From Collinsella sp. (GTDB lineage Bacteria; Actinomycetota; Coriobacteriia; Coriobacteriales; Coriobacteriaceae): a stretch of 26,726 nt of DNA. The notes under the pieces were generated by a model. It saw only the letters and a list, made by a program, of their open reading frames with translations, was not told the DNA's origin and made no database searches. The stretch covers positions 1-26,726 of the forward strand of contig JAHHSP010000005.1 of NCBI GenBank assembly GCA_020025115.1. Direction: 5' to 3'. The position numbers and the translations under genes are program-made. Shown in pieces: positions 13,818 through 20,979 of the stretch. Position 1 is the first letter of the stretch, and each line of letters starts with the position of its first letter.

Positions 13818-16800
13818 TGACCGACATACATACCAAGGCCGTCGAGAACGCGGTTTGGAACCCCGGTAACGCAACGGACGCCCTCCATCTGGGCATCGAC
13901 GTGGGCTCCACCACCGTCAAGCTCGCGGTTCTGAACGACGAGAACGAAATCGTCTACGCCAAGTACCAGCGTCATCACACCGATGTCCGCGCATGTGCGC
14001 GCGACCTGTTCGAGGGTGCGGCGTCGCTTCTGCCCGAGGCGCAGATGACCTGCGCCATCACGGGTTCGGGCGGTTTGCTGCTCTCCCAGTGGCTCGGCCT
14101 CGAGTTCGTGCAGGAGGTCATCGCGAGCAAGCGCGCGGTGGAGACCTTGATTCCGCAGACCGACGTCGCCATCGAGCTTGGCGGCGAGGATGCCAAGATC
14201 ATCTATTTCGATTCCGGTATCGAGCAGCGCATGAACGGCACGTGCGCCGGCGGCACCGGCGCGTTCATCGACCAGATGGCCACGTTGCTGCATACCGATG
14301 CCGCCGGTCTGAACGAGCTCGCCGCACGGGCGACGAACATCTATCCGATCGCCAGCCGTTGCGGCGTGTTCGCCAAAACCGACGTTCAGCCGCTGCTGAA
14401 CGAGGGCGCGCGCCCCGAGGACGTGGCCGCATCCATCTTCCAGGCCGTGGTGACGCAGACCATTTCGGGCCTCGCATGCGGCCGCCCCATCCGCGGGCAC
14501 GTGGCGTTCCTCGGCGGTCCGCTCCAGTACCTCTCCGAGCTGCGCCGTCGTTTCTACCTCACGCTCGACCTCGACGACGAACACATCATCGTGCCCGAGA
14601 ACGCGCATCTGTTCGTGGCCTCCGGCGCTGCCATGGCGCACGAGTCGGCCAAGCTCGTGCGACTCGGCGGACTCGTCGAGGCCATCGACGGCTTGGGCGA
14701 TGTCCAGGGTTCCGAGGTCGCCCGCCTCGACCCGCTGTTCGCCACCGACGACGATCTTGCCGAGTTCCGCTCGCGCCACGCCAAAGAGGTCGTTCCTCGC
14801 GGTGACCTCGAGGGTTATGAGGGCCGCGTGTTCATCGGCCTGGATGCCGGGTCAACTACGATGAAGGCGGCCATGGTCGGTGAGGACGGCCAGCTCCTCC
14901 ACACTTGGTACGGCAATAACAACGGCGATATCCTGGGCACGGCCAAGATGATCATGGCCGACTTCTACGCGCATATCCCGCAAGGGTGCACGATCGGACA
15001 CGTGACCACCACCGGGTACGGCGAGGCTCTGCTCATCGAGGCGCTCAAGGCCGACTCCGGCGAGATCGAGACCGTGGCGCACCTGCGCGGCGCCCGTGCG
15101 TTTTTGCCCGGCGTCGAGTTCATCCTCGACATCGGCGGCCAGGACATGAAGTGCCTGCGCGTTCGCGACGGCGTGATCGAGCACATCATGCTGAATGAGG
15201 CGTGTTCCAGCGGCTGCGGCAGCTTTATCGAGAGCTTCGCGGTGTCCATGGACATGGACGTGCGCGCCTTCGCCTCCGAGGCGATCGCCGCCCGCGGCCC
15301 CGTCGACCTGGGCAGCCGCTGCACCGTGTTTATGAACTCCCGCGTGAAGCAGGCGCAAAAGGAAGGCGCCACGGTGGGCGACATCGCCGCCGGACTGTCC
15401 TACTCCGTCATCAAGAACGCCCTGTTCAAAGTCATCAAGTTGCGCGACCCCAAGGAGATCGGCAGCCAGGTGATCGTCCAGGGCGGCACCTTCATGTCCG
15501 ATGCCACGCTGCGCGCGTTCGAGCTGCTCACCGGTGTGAACGCCGTGCGCCCCGACATCGCCGGCTGCATGGGAGCATACGGCGCGGCCCTGCTCGCCCG
15601 CGATCGCGCCGGAGCCACCGGCACCTCCGCCGTGCTCTCGCCCGACGAGATCGCCGGCCTCACGGTGGCCCAGCGCCACGTGCGTTGCGGCCGTTGCTCC
15701 AACAACTGCCAGCTCACGGTGAACGACTTTGGCGGAGGACGCAAATTCATCACCGGCAACCGCTGTGAGAAGGGAGCGGGCCACAAGAAGCGCAAGACCG
15801 AGGCGCCCAACTTGTTCGCCGCCAAGAACAAGCTGCTGTTCGACCGCGAGTGCCTGAGCCCCGACGAGGCTCCGCGCGGCACGGTGGGCATTCCGCGCGC
15901 GCTCAACATGTACGAGAACTATCCGTTCTGGCATGCGTTTTTCACGCGGCTGGGTTTCTCGGTGGTGCTCTCCGACAATTCCAGCAAGGCGACCTACGAG
16001 AGCGGTATCGAGTCCATGCCGAGTGAGAGCGTGTGCTACCCGGCCAAGCTCTCTCACGGCCACGTGATGAACCTCATCGCCAAGGATACGGATTTCATCT
16101 GGATGCCCTGCGTGCGCTGGGAGCGCAAGGAGGACCCCACGGCGGGCAATTGCTACAACTGCCCGATCGTGATGAGCTATCCCACGGCGCTGGGTTTGAA
16201 CGTCGATGCCATCACCGAGAATCACGTCGAGTTCATGTACCCGTTCGTGCCCTACCACGACAAGGTCGAACTCAAGCGCCGCCTGTATGAGCTGCTCGCC
16301 GTGGAGCGTGTGGCCGACGCCGAGGCGGGTCGCGGACGCGTGCGCGGGCCAAAGCTCACCCGCACCGAGATCGATGACGCGGTGAACGCCGCTTACGAGG
16401 CCGACGCGCGCTTCCATCAAGACATCCAGACCATGGGTGAGGAGGCCATGCGCTGGATCGAGGATAACGGCGGGCACGGCATCGTGCTGGCGGGCCGCCC
16501 GTATCACAACGACCCCGAGATCAACCACGCCCTGCCCGAACTCATCGCGAGCTTTGGGTTCGCGGTGCTCACCGAGGATTCCGTGGCGCATCTGGTTAAG
16601 CCCGAGCGCCCGATCCGCGTGGTGGACCAGTGGATGTTCCACAGCCGCCTGTACGCCGCGGCGCGTTTCGTGACCATGCGCAACGACCTCGACCTCATCC
16701 AGCTCAATTCGTTTGGGTGCGGCCTGGACGCCCTCACCACCGACCAGGTTCAGGAAATCCTCGAGGCGAGCGGCAAGATCTACACCGTGCTCAAGATCGA

Positions 16801-18424
16801 CGAGGTGTCCAATCTGGGTGCCGCGCGCATCCGCATCCGCTCGCTCATGGCCGCCCTGAAAGATCAGGAGGCCGAGCGCGCCGCCGAGGCCGCCGCCGTG
16901 GGCGAGGCGTACGAGCAAGGTGCCGCTGCGCCCGTCGCGCCGAGCTCCGACGCCCCGGTGTTCGCCACGCATAAATACGCCCTCGAGCCGCAGCGCCCTG
17001 CCGCCAGCGCGGCGTTTCCCAAGGTCCCGTTTACCGAGGAGATGCGCGAGGCGGGTTACACCATCTTGTGCCCGCAGATGGCGCCCATCCATTTCGACCT
17101 CATCAAGGAGGTCTTCCGCGCCGGCGGCTACAACCTGGAGCTGCTGCCCTCCACCGACCGCGGTGCCGTGGAGGCGGGTTTGCGCTACGTGAACAACGAC
17201 ATCTGCTACCCGTCCATCTTGGTGACGGGCCAGATCATGGAAGCCATCGAGAGCGGCCGCTATGACCTGTCCAAGACCGCCGTGGTGATCACCCAGACCG
17301 GCGGCGGTTGCCGCGCCACCAATTACATCGCGCTCATCCGCAAGGCCCTGCGTGACAGCGGGCATCCCGACATCCCGGTGATCAGCCTCTCCGCCGTGAA
17401 GCTCGACGAGGACAACCCGGGCTTCAAACTCACGGTTCCGCTGCTCAAATCCTGCGTGTACAGCGTGTTGTTCGGCGACCTCATGATGCAGATGCTCTAT
17501 CGCACGCGCCCCTATGAGGCCGATGAGGGCGCCGCCAACGCCCTGTTCGGGGACTTCATGGAACGTGCCCGCCGCCTCGCGCCGACGTTCACGCGTCGCA
17601 GCTTCACCAAGCTCTCCCGCGAGGCCATCGCGGCGTTCGATACGCTGCCGCTCACGGGCGAGGGGTCCAAGCCGCGTGTGGGCGTGGTCGGGGAGATCCT
17701 GGTGAAGTTCCACCCCACGGCCAACAACCACGTGGTCGACGTCATCGAGTCCGAGGGGTGCGAGGCCGTGGTGCCCGGCTTGCTCGACTTCTTCCTCTAT
17801 TCCATGAGCAACGCCCAGGTTCAGAAGGAGGAACTGGGTAGCTCCGCCGCTGAACGCGTCGGCATGGACGCCGCGATCGGCTTGGTGGATTGGATGCGCA
17901 AGCCCGTGGACGAGATGCTCGAGCGCAGCGAGCGATTCGAGCGCCCCGAGCCCATTTCCGTGATGCAGGACAAGGCGCGCCAGATTCTCTCCCTGTGCAA
18001 CAACATGGGCGAGGGTTGGCTGCTCACCGCCGAGATGCTCGACTTGATCGACCACGGCGCGCCGAACATCATCTGCACGCAGCCCTTCGCCTGCCTGCCC
18101 AACCACGTGGTGGGCAAGGCCGTGATCAAGGAGCTGCGCCGCCTGCACCCCGAGAGCAACATCGTGGCCGTCGACTACGACCCGGGTGCGAGCGAGGTCA
18201 ACCAGCTCAACCGCATCAAGCTCATGATCAGCGTGGCCAAGGAGAACATGCGCGCGGGCAAGGGCTTTGTGATGGAGCCCATCGCCACCATCCGCCGTGA
18301 TTCGGTGACGAGCCGCATGAAGCCGCATCATCTCACGAGCGATGACGAGGTGGAGCGCGTGGCGCATCGCCTGAGCCGCGGCCTGCATTGGAGGCGCGCG
18401 AGCAAGAGCGATGGGGCCGAGTAG
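13817..18424 (+). CDS. Giant acyl-CoA dehydratase activase-related protein (two BcrAD/BadFG domains, DUF2229, dehydratase-like)
   Basis: A 1535-residue soluble protein. Two ASKHA ATPase domains of the HgdC/BadF type come first: LGIDVGSTTVK (25-35), GGEDAKIIYF, CAGGTGAFIDQMA (Cys143) and SRCGVF (Cys182), then a second copy with GLDAGSTTMK (341-350), DIGGQDMKCL, EACSSGCGSF (Cys463, Cys467) and SRCTVF (Cys502). In HgdC two cysteines per subunit hold one 4Fe-4S cluster across a dimer; both halves here keep such a pair. A cysteine cluster CGRCSNNC (624-631) with Cys650 follows, then DUF2229 from residue 690 (Cys740 in ESVCYPAK), then a dehydratase-subunit-like region with NDICYPS (Cys1130) and GGGCRATNY (Cys1165). 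Related proteins activate 2-hydroxyacyl-CoA dehydratases by ATP-driven electron injection. No dehydratase genes lie in this window, so substrate and partner are unknown. GGGAGGA precedes the ATG, which overlaps the TetR stop. Confidence 0.92.
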   Translation: MTDIHTKAVENAVWNPGNATDALHLGIDVGSTTVKLAVLNDENEIVYAKYQRHHTDVRACARDLFEGAASLLPEAQMTCAITGSGGLLLSQWLGLEFVQEVIASKRAVETLIPQTDVAIELGGEDAKIIYFDSGIEQRMNGTCAGGTGAFIDQMATLLHTDAAGLNELAARATNIYPIASRCGVFAKTDVQPLLNEGARPEDVAASIFQAVVTQTISGLACGRPIRGHVAFLGGPLQYLSELRRRFYLTLDLDDEHIIVPENAHLFVASGAAMAHESAKLVRLGGLVEAIDGLGDVQGSEVARLDPLFATDDDLAEFRSRHAKEVVPRGDLEGYEGRVFIGLDAGSTTMKAAMVGEDGQLLHTWYGNNNGDILGTAKMIMADFYAHIPQGCTIGHVTTTGYGEALLIEALKADSGEIETVAHLRGARAFLPGVEFILDIGGQDMKCLRVRDGVIEHIMLNEACSSGCGSFIESFAVSMDMDVRAFASEAIAARGPVDLGSRCTVFMNSRVKQAQKEGATVGDIAAGLSYSVIKNALFKVIKLRDPKEIGSQVIVQGGTFMSDATLRAFELLTGVNAVRPDIAGCMGAYGAALLARDRAGATGTSAVLSPDEIAGLTVAQRHVRCGRCSNNCQLTVNDFGGGRKFITGNRCEKGAGHKKRKTEAPNLFAAKNKLLFDRECLSPDEAPRGTVGIPRALNMYENYPFWHAFFTRLGFSVVLSDNSSKATYESGIESMPSESVCYPAKLSHGHVMNLIAKDTDFIWMPCVRWERKEDPTAGNCYNCPIVMSYPTALGLNVDAITENHVEFMYPFVPYHDKVELKRRLYELLAVERVADAEAGRGRVRGPKLTRTEIDDAVNAAYEADARFHQDIQTMGEEAMRWIEDNGGHGIVLAGRPYHNDPEINHALPELIASFGFAVLTEDSVAHLVKPERPIRVVDQWMFHSRLYAAARFVTMRNDLDLIQLNSFGCGLDALTTDQVQEILEASGKIYTVLKIDEVSNLGAARIRIRSLMAALKDQEAERAAEAAAVGEAYEQGAAAPVAPSSDAPVFATHKYALEPQRPAASAAFPKVPFTEEMREAGYTILCPQMAPIHFDLIKEVFRAGGYNLELLPSTDRGAVEAGLRYVNNDICYPSILVTGQIMEAIESGRYDLSKTAVVITQTGGGCRATNYIALIRKALRDSGHPDIPVISLSAVKLDEDNPGFKLTVPLLKSCVYSVLFGDLMMQMLYRTRPYEADEGAANALFGDFMERARRLAPTFTRRSFTKLSREAIAAFDTLPLTGEGSKPRVGVVGEILVKFHPTANNHVVDVIESEGCEAVVPGLLDFFLYSMSNAQVQKEELGSSAAERVGMDAAIGLVDWMRKPVDEMLERSERFERPEPISVMQDKARQILSLCNNMGEGWLLTAEMLDLIDHGAPNIICTQPFACLPNHVVGKAVIKELRRLHPESNIVAVDYDPGASEVNQLNRIKLMISVAKENMRAGKGFVMEPIATIRRDSVTSRMKPHHLTSDDEVERVAHRLSRGLHWRRASKSDGAE

Positions 18425-18456
18425 GGCCGGGACGGTGGATGCCCGGCGCCCGGCCC
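18424..18456 (+). terminator. GC-rich hairpin after the activase gene
   Basis: GGGCCGGG (18424-18431) pairs perfectly with CCCGGCCC (18449-18456). It begins at the stop codon and lacks a T-tract, so termination here is uncertain. Confidence 0.35.
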
Positions 18457-18511
18457 CGCATCCGCGTTCGGCTGCCGCGACTATGCCGAAATGAAGGGGC
18501 GGCCATTCGCC

Positions 18512-19501
18512 CTACTTCTTGTAGAACAGCTCGCGTGCGCGCCTTTTGAGGTCCGTTGCGCGAATGACGCCCTCGTATGCTTTCAACTTGATTTCCGGGA
18601 ACGCGTTGAAGAAGCGCAGTTCCCGGCGGGTGAGCATGGTCTTCAGCTTTTCGGGAGCGGAGATATCCGCATGATGGGCAATGCCGCGTGCGCGCCGCGC
18701 GACGAGCCGCAGTCCGCGCTTTCCCTCGGCGATGAACGAAGGGATCTCGATCTTGCCGCGCATGGCCTCGAGGGCGCTGTCAGACATATCGGCGAGTCGT
18801 GAATTGAGTTCGCCGCCGAACTCTTTGAGGCCCGCGGCGGAGTCCAGCGCGGCATCGGGCATCTTGTCGATCAGGGAGGCCGAGGCGCCCTTGAGGGAAG
18901 CGTTGACCTTATCGGCCAGCTCTATCCTGAGAAGCTCAAGCTTTTGGGAGAGCTGTCGCCAGCTCACCAGGGTGAACGTGGCGTCGATTGCGAGGATGAG
19001 CGCGGATAAGATCGCGGCGGCAGCCAAAACGGGCTCGGGGACAGGCTCGAGGGCGCTGAGAAGCGCCGGCATGGCGACGCGGCAGATGAATACGGCTCCC
19101 ATGCCGAAAAGTGCGGCGCCGTACAGACAGACCCTGCCCTCGATATTGAGGGGGAACTCCGAATAGTCCCAAAATCGAGCCCCGGTAAGCCTTTCGAGCA
19201 ATGCGCCCACGGCGTATTCGATGGCACTGCACACGAGGGCGGCCGCGACGAATTGCGCGGCGATATCTGGGACGTCGCGCAGCAGCAACCAGCATGCAAG
19301 GGCCCCCACCCCGTAGATGGGGCAGCACGGGCCGAGAAGAAAACCGCTGTTGGCGAAGTGGCCGTAGTTGGCCAGGGCGCAGATGGTGGATTCGTACAAC
19401 CAGCCTGCGAACGAGAACGCCAAGAACGCCAGGAACAGGGTGGCTGGCGAGACCCCCGTCACGGCCAGGTCGGCGGAGAGCGCGCCCACTCCCGTCAGCA
19501 T
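18512..19501 (-). CDS. Putative ABC-transporter permease, CmpB type (PF06541-like)
   Basis: A 329-residue protein. The N-terminal half has about five membrane helices with the family markers FSFAGWLYESTICAL, GFLLGPCCPIYGVGAL, EYAVGALLERLTGARFWDYS and NIEGRVCLYGAALFGMG. The C-terminal 140 residues are soluble, with long basic helices likely forming a coiled coil (SQKLELLRIELADKVNASLK onward). The family is annotated as a putative ABC transporter component, but no ATPase partner is present, so a transport function is not supported by context. ATG 19501 is chosen for GGGAGGA upstream on the minus strand. It overlaps the stop of the HD-domain gene by 7 nt, indicating coupling. Confidence 0.85.
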   Translation of the reverse strand: MLTGVGALSADLAVTGVSPATLFLAFLAFSFAGWLYESTICALANYGHFANSGFLLGPCCPIYGVGALACWLLLRDVPDIAAQFVAAALVCSAIEYAVGALLERLTGARFWDYSEFPLNIEGRVCLYGAALFGMGAVFICRVAMPALLSALEPVPEPVLAAAAILSALILAIDATFTLVSWRQLSQKLELLRIELADKVNASLKGASASLIDKMPDAALDSAAGLKEFGGELNSRLADMSDSALEAMRGKIEIPSFIAEGKRGLRLVARRARGIAHHADISAPEKLKTMLTRRELRFFNAFPEIKLKAYEGVIRATDLKRRARELFYKK

Positions 19502-20067
19502 GGCGATTCCTCCCTGCGATCCGCGGCACGTGCGGGCAAGCGGCCCGCGATGGTCTCGCGAAGCGCGCATGCCTTGTCCGCCATGCACACCAGCCACGCC
19601 TCTCGGCAAGTAGGGGGAATGGGGACCAGCGGGAACATATGGCGAGCGATGATGTTGCGTTCACGTGGGGTCAGCGCGAAGTCCTCCTCCGCGCGCGCCA
19701 AGGCGGTGGCGGGGTGCGTGAACCCATGCAGGCGATGCGAGGGGTCGGGGATGTGCCAGTCGTAGAGGAAGTAGTCGTGCAGCAGGGCGCCGCGGATGAG
19801 GGAGGCCCGGTCGATGCGGATCCCCATCCGCTCGAGGAGGCCCGCCATGGCGAGGCTGGCCCGTGCCACCGATAGGACGTGCTCGTACACGGTCACGTCG
19901 CCGTGCTGGATGAAGCCGCGCGTGAGCCCGAAGCGCCCCCGGGCTTCCAGGTCGCGGGCGACGAGTTCGACCTCATCGGCGGTATTGTGCGTGTGCGGTG
20001 CGGGACATGTCTTTGCGGCATCCTGTTTTTGCCCGCACGCCACACCGCTCTCAGACCCGTTTGTCAT
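19495..20067 (-). CDS. HD-domain (metal-dependent phosphohydrolase-like) protein
   Basis: A 190-residue protein with an HD-type core: YEHVLSVARASLAMAG supplies the first His, LIRGALLHDYFLYDWH the HD pair, HGFTHPATAL a further His, and a C-terminal KACALRE helix follows. HD proteins hydrolyse phosphate esters of nucleotides or related molecules using bound metal; the substrate is unknown. ATG 20067 has AAGGGG 8 nt upstream. The first 30 residues are polar with two cysteines. It is transcribed first in a two-gene unit with the CmpB-type membrane protein. This pairing occurs in Firmicutes and Actinobacteria (from memory, not checked). Confidence 0.85.
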   Translation of the reverse strand: MTNGSESGVACGQKQDAAKTCPAPHTHNTADEVELVARDLEARGRFGLTRGFIQHGDVTVYEHVLSVARASLAMAGLLERMGIRIDRASLIRGALLHDYFLYDWHIPDPSHRLHGFTHPATALARAEEDFALTPRERNIIARHMFPLVPIPPTCREAWLVCMADKACALRETIAGRLPARAADRREESPC

Positions 20068-20376
20068 GGCAAGCCCCTTACGGTTATCACCAGCGTATAT
20101 ATGGTTCCGGCCGTCCAACTGGTTTGTCAGATCGGCGTTAAAGACAAAACACTACCATGTATGTGCGGGGGTTTCGTGTAGCTGGCGTGTTCGTTGTAAA
20201 ACCCATCCGCTTTCAACGTCTTCGTTTCGCGAAAAATGCAATCGCTCTTGTGGAGGGCGCGTAGCGCGTCAAAGATTCGAGATGGGAGCATGATGAGCGG
20301 AAACAACGCCCCTGGGGTTGTCCAGGGGGCAATCGATATAATGAAGACACCGCTGGCGGTGAGAGATGGGAAAGCC
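20068..20376. promoter_or_regulatory. Divergent intergenic region with TATAAT and hairpin before the kinase operon
   Basis: A 309-bp gap separates the HD gene (minus) from the regulator-kinase operon (plus). A perfect TATAAT lies at 20337-20342, 35 bp before the regulator start codon, with no convincing -35. Just upstream CCCCTGG (20309-20315) pairs with CCAGGGG (20322-20328), a possible operator overlapping the -35 zone. The middle part (20120-20230) is A/T-richer, and I see nothing recognisable in it. Confidence 0.5.
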
Positions 20377-20832
20377 ATGGACCGGAATATGGAGAAGGAA
20401 CGTCTGACCGAGGATCTTCTCGCGCGTCTTCTGGAATCGGATGCACCCGAGGATTTTCTTGAACAGGACGGGCTCATAGACCGCACGCTTCCCGAGTATC
20501 TTTTCCAGCTGCTCGCGCGTACAGGCATAAAGCGAAACAGACTCGCCCTCAACGCCTGCCTCAATCCCACGTTTGTATACGACATCTTCGAGGGGAAGTG
20601 CAGGCCAAAGAGGAACAACGCCCTCATGCTTGCCTTTGGGCTGCACTGCACGCTGCGCGAGACGCAGCGGCTCCTGCGTCTCGCCGACGTTTCCGAGCTT
20701 TGGCCCAAGGTGCGACGGGATGCCATCATCATCTGGTGCATCGGGCGGGGGTACACGCGCGAGCAATGCGATGACGAGCTATACCGGCTGGGCGAAGAAA
20801 CGATTTTCAAGTGTACGGGTGAGCTCGCGTGA
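20377..20832 (+). CDS. XRE-like helix-turn-helix regulator associated with a protein kinase
   Basis: A 151-residue protein. After an acidic N-terminal helix come PEYLFQLLARTGIKRNRLAL, then NPTFVYDIFEGKCRPKRNNA and LMLAFGLHCTLRETQRLLRL, then a KVRRDAIIIWCI segment. I recognise this as a helix-turn-helix family that in gut anaerobes often stands next to Hanks-type Ser/Thr kinases (memory of the family, not checked). ATG 20377 follows GGGAAA and gives a short leader after TATAAT 20337; upstream ATGs at 20341 and before lie at or before the expected transcript start. The stop overlaps the ATG of the two-CxxC mini-protein (TGATG), and the kinase follows, so it is the likely local regulator and perhaps a kinase substrate. 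Confidence 0.8.
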   Translation: MDRNMEKERLTEDLLARLLESDAPEDFLEQDGLIDRTLPEYLFQLLARTGIKRNRLALNACLNPTFVYDIFEGKCRPKRNNALMLAFGLHCTLRETQRLLRLADVSELWPKVRRDAIIIWCIGRGYTREQCDDELYRLGEETIFKCTGELA

Positions 20833-20963
20833 TGTGCGGCTTGTGCGGACATATTCAGTTGCCACCTGAGGTAATGCAGAGAGCTACTTTCTACAATATA
20901 TGCGATGCGTGTCGGACGCGCGTGTCGCGCGAGGGCGAGGTGATCCTTCGTGACGGTATATAG
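20832..20963 (+). CDS. 43-residue two-CxxC zinc-ribbon mini-protein
   Basis: The frame begins MCGLCGHIQLPPEV and continues to NICDACRTRV before the stop at 20961-20963. It carries CxxC pairs at residues 2-5 and 24-27, spaced as in a zinc ribbon or rubredoxin-like knuckle. The ATG overlaps the regulator stop (TGATG), so translation is probably coupled, and its 3' end overlaps the kinase ribosome binding site. It is too short for usual gene calling. A minimal metal-binding adaptor for the kinase module is plausible but inferred. A sequence resembling its middle part recurs at 24641-24685. Confidence 0.6.
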   Translation: MCGLCGHIQLPPEVMQRATFYNICDACRTRVSREGEVILRDGI

Positions 20964-20970
20964 GAGAAGG
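20962..20970 (+). promoter_or_regulatory. Ribosome binding site fixing a TTG start for the kinase
   Basis: AGGAGAAGG lies 9 nt before TTG 20980. The in-frame GTG 20950 lies before it and ATG 20998 is 27 nt away, so TTG 20980 is the best start. Confidence 0.6.
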
Positions 20971-20979
20971 ATCACCGGA

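Noticed and set aside
14852..18388. Minus-strand open frame of 1178 codons opposite the activase gene
   Set aside because: Antisense shadow of a clearly assigned gene, rich in His, Arg and Leu as expected for a mirrored GC-rich frame.
19032..19052. GGGGACAGG inside the CmpB-type gene as a repeat copy
   Set aside because: It lies in coding sequence (a Glu-Pro-Val-Pro-Glu stretch) without the rest of the element.
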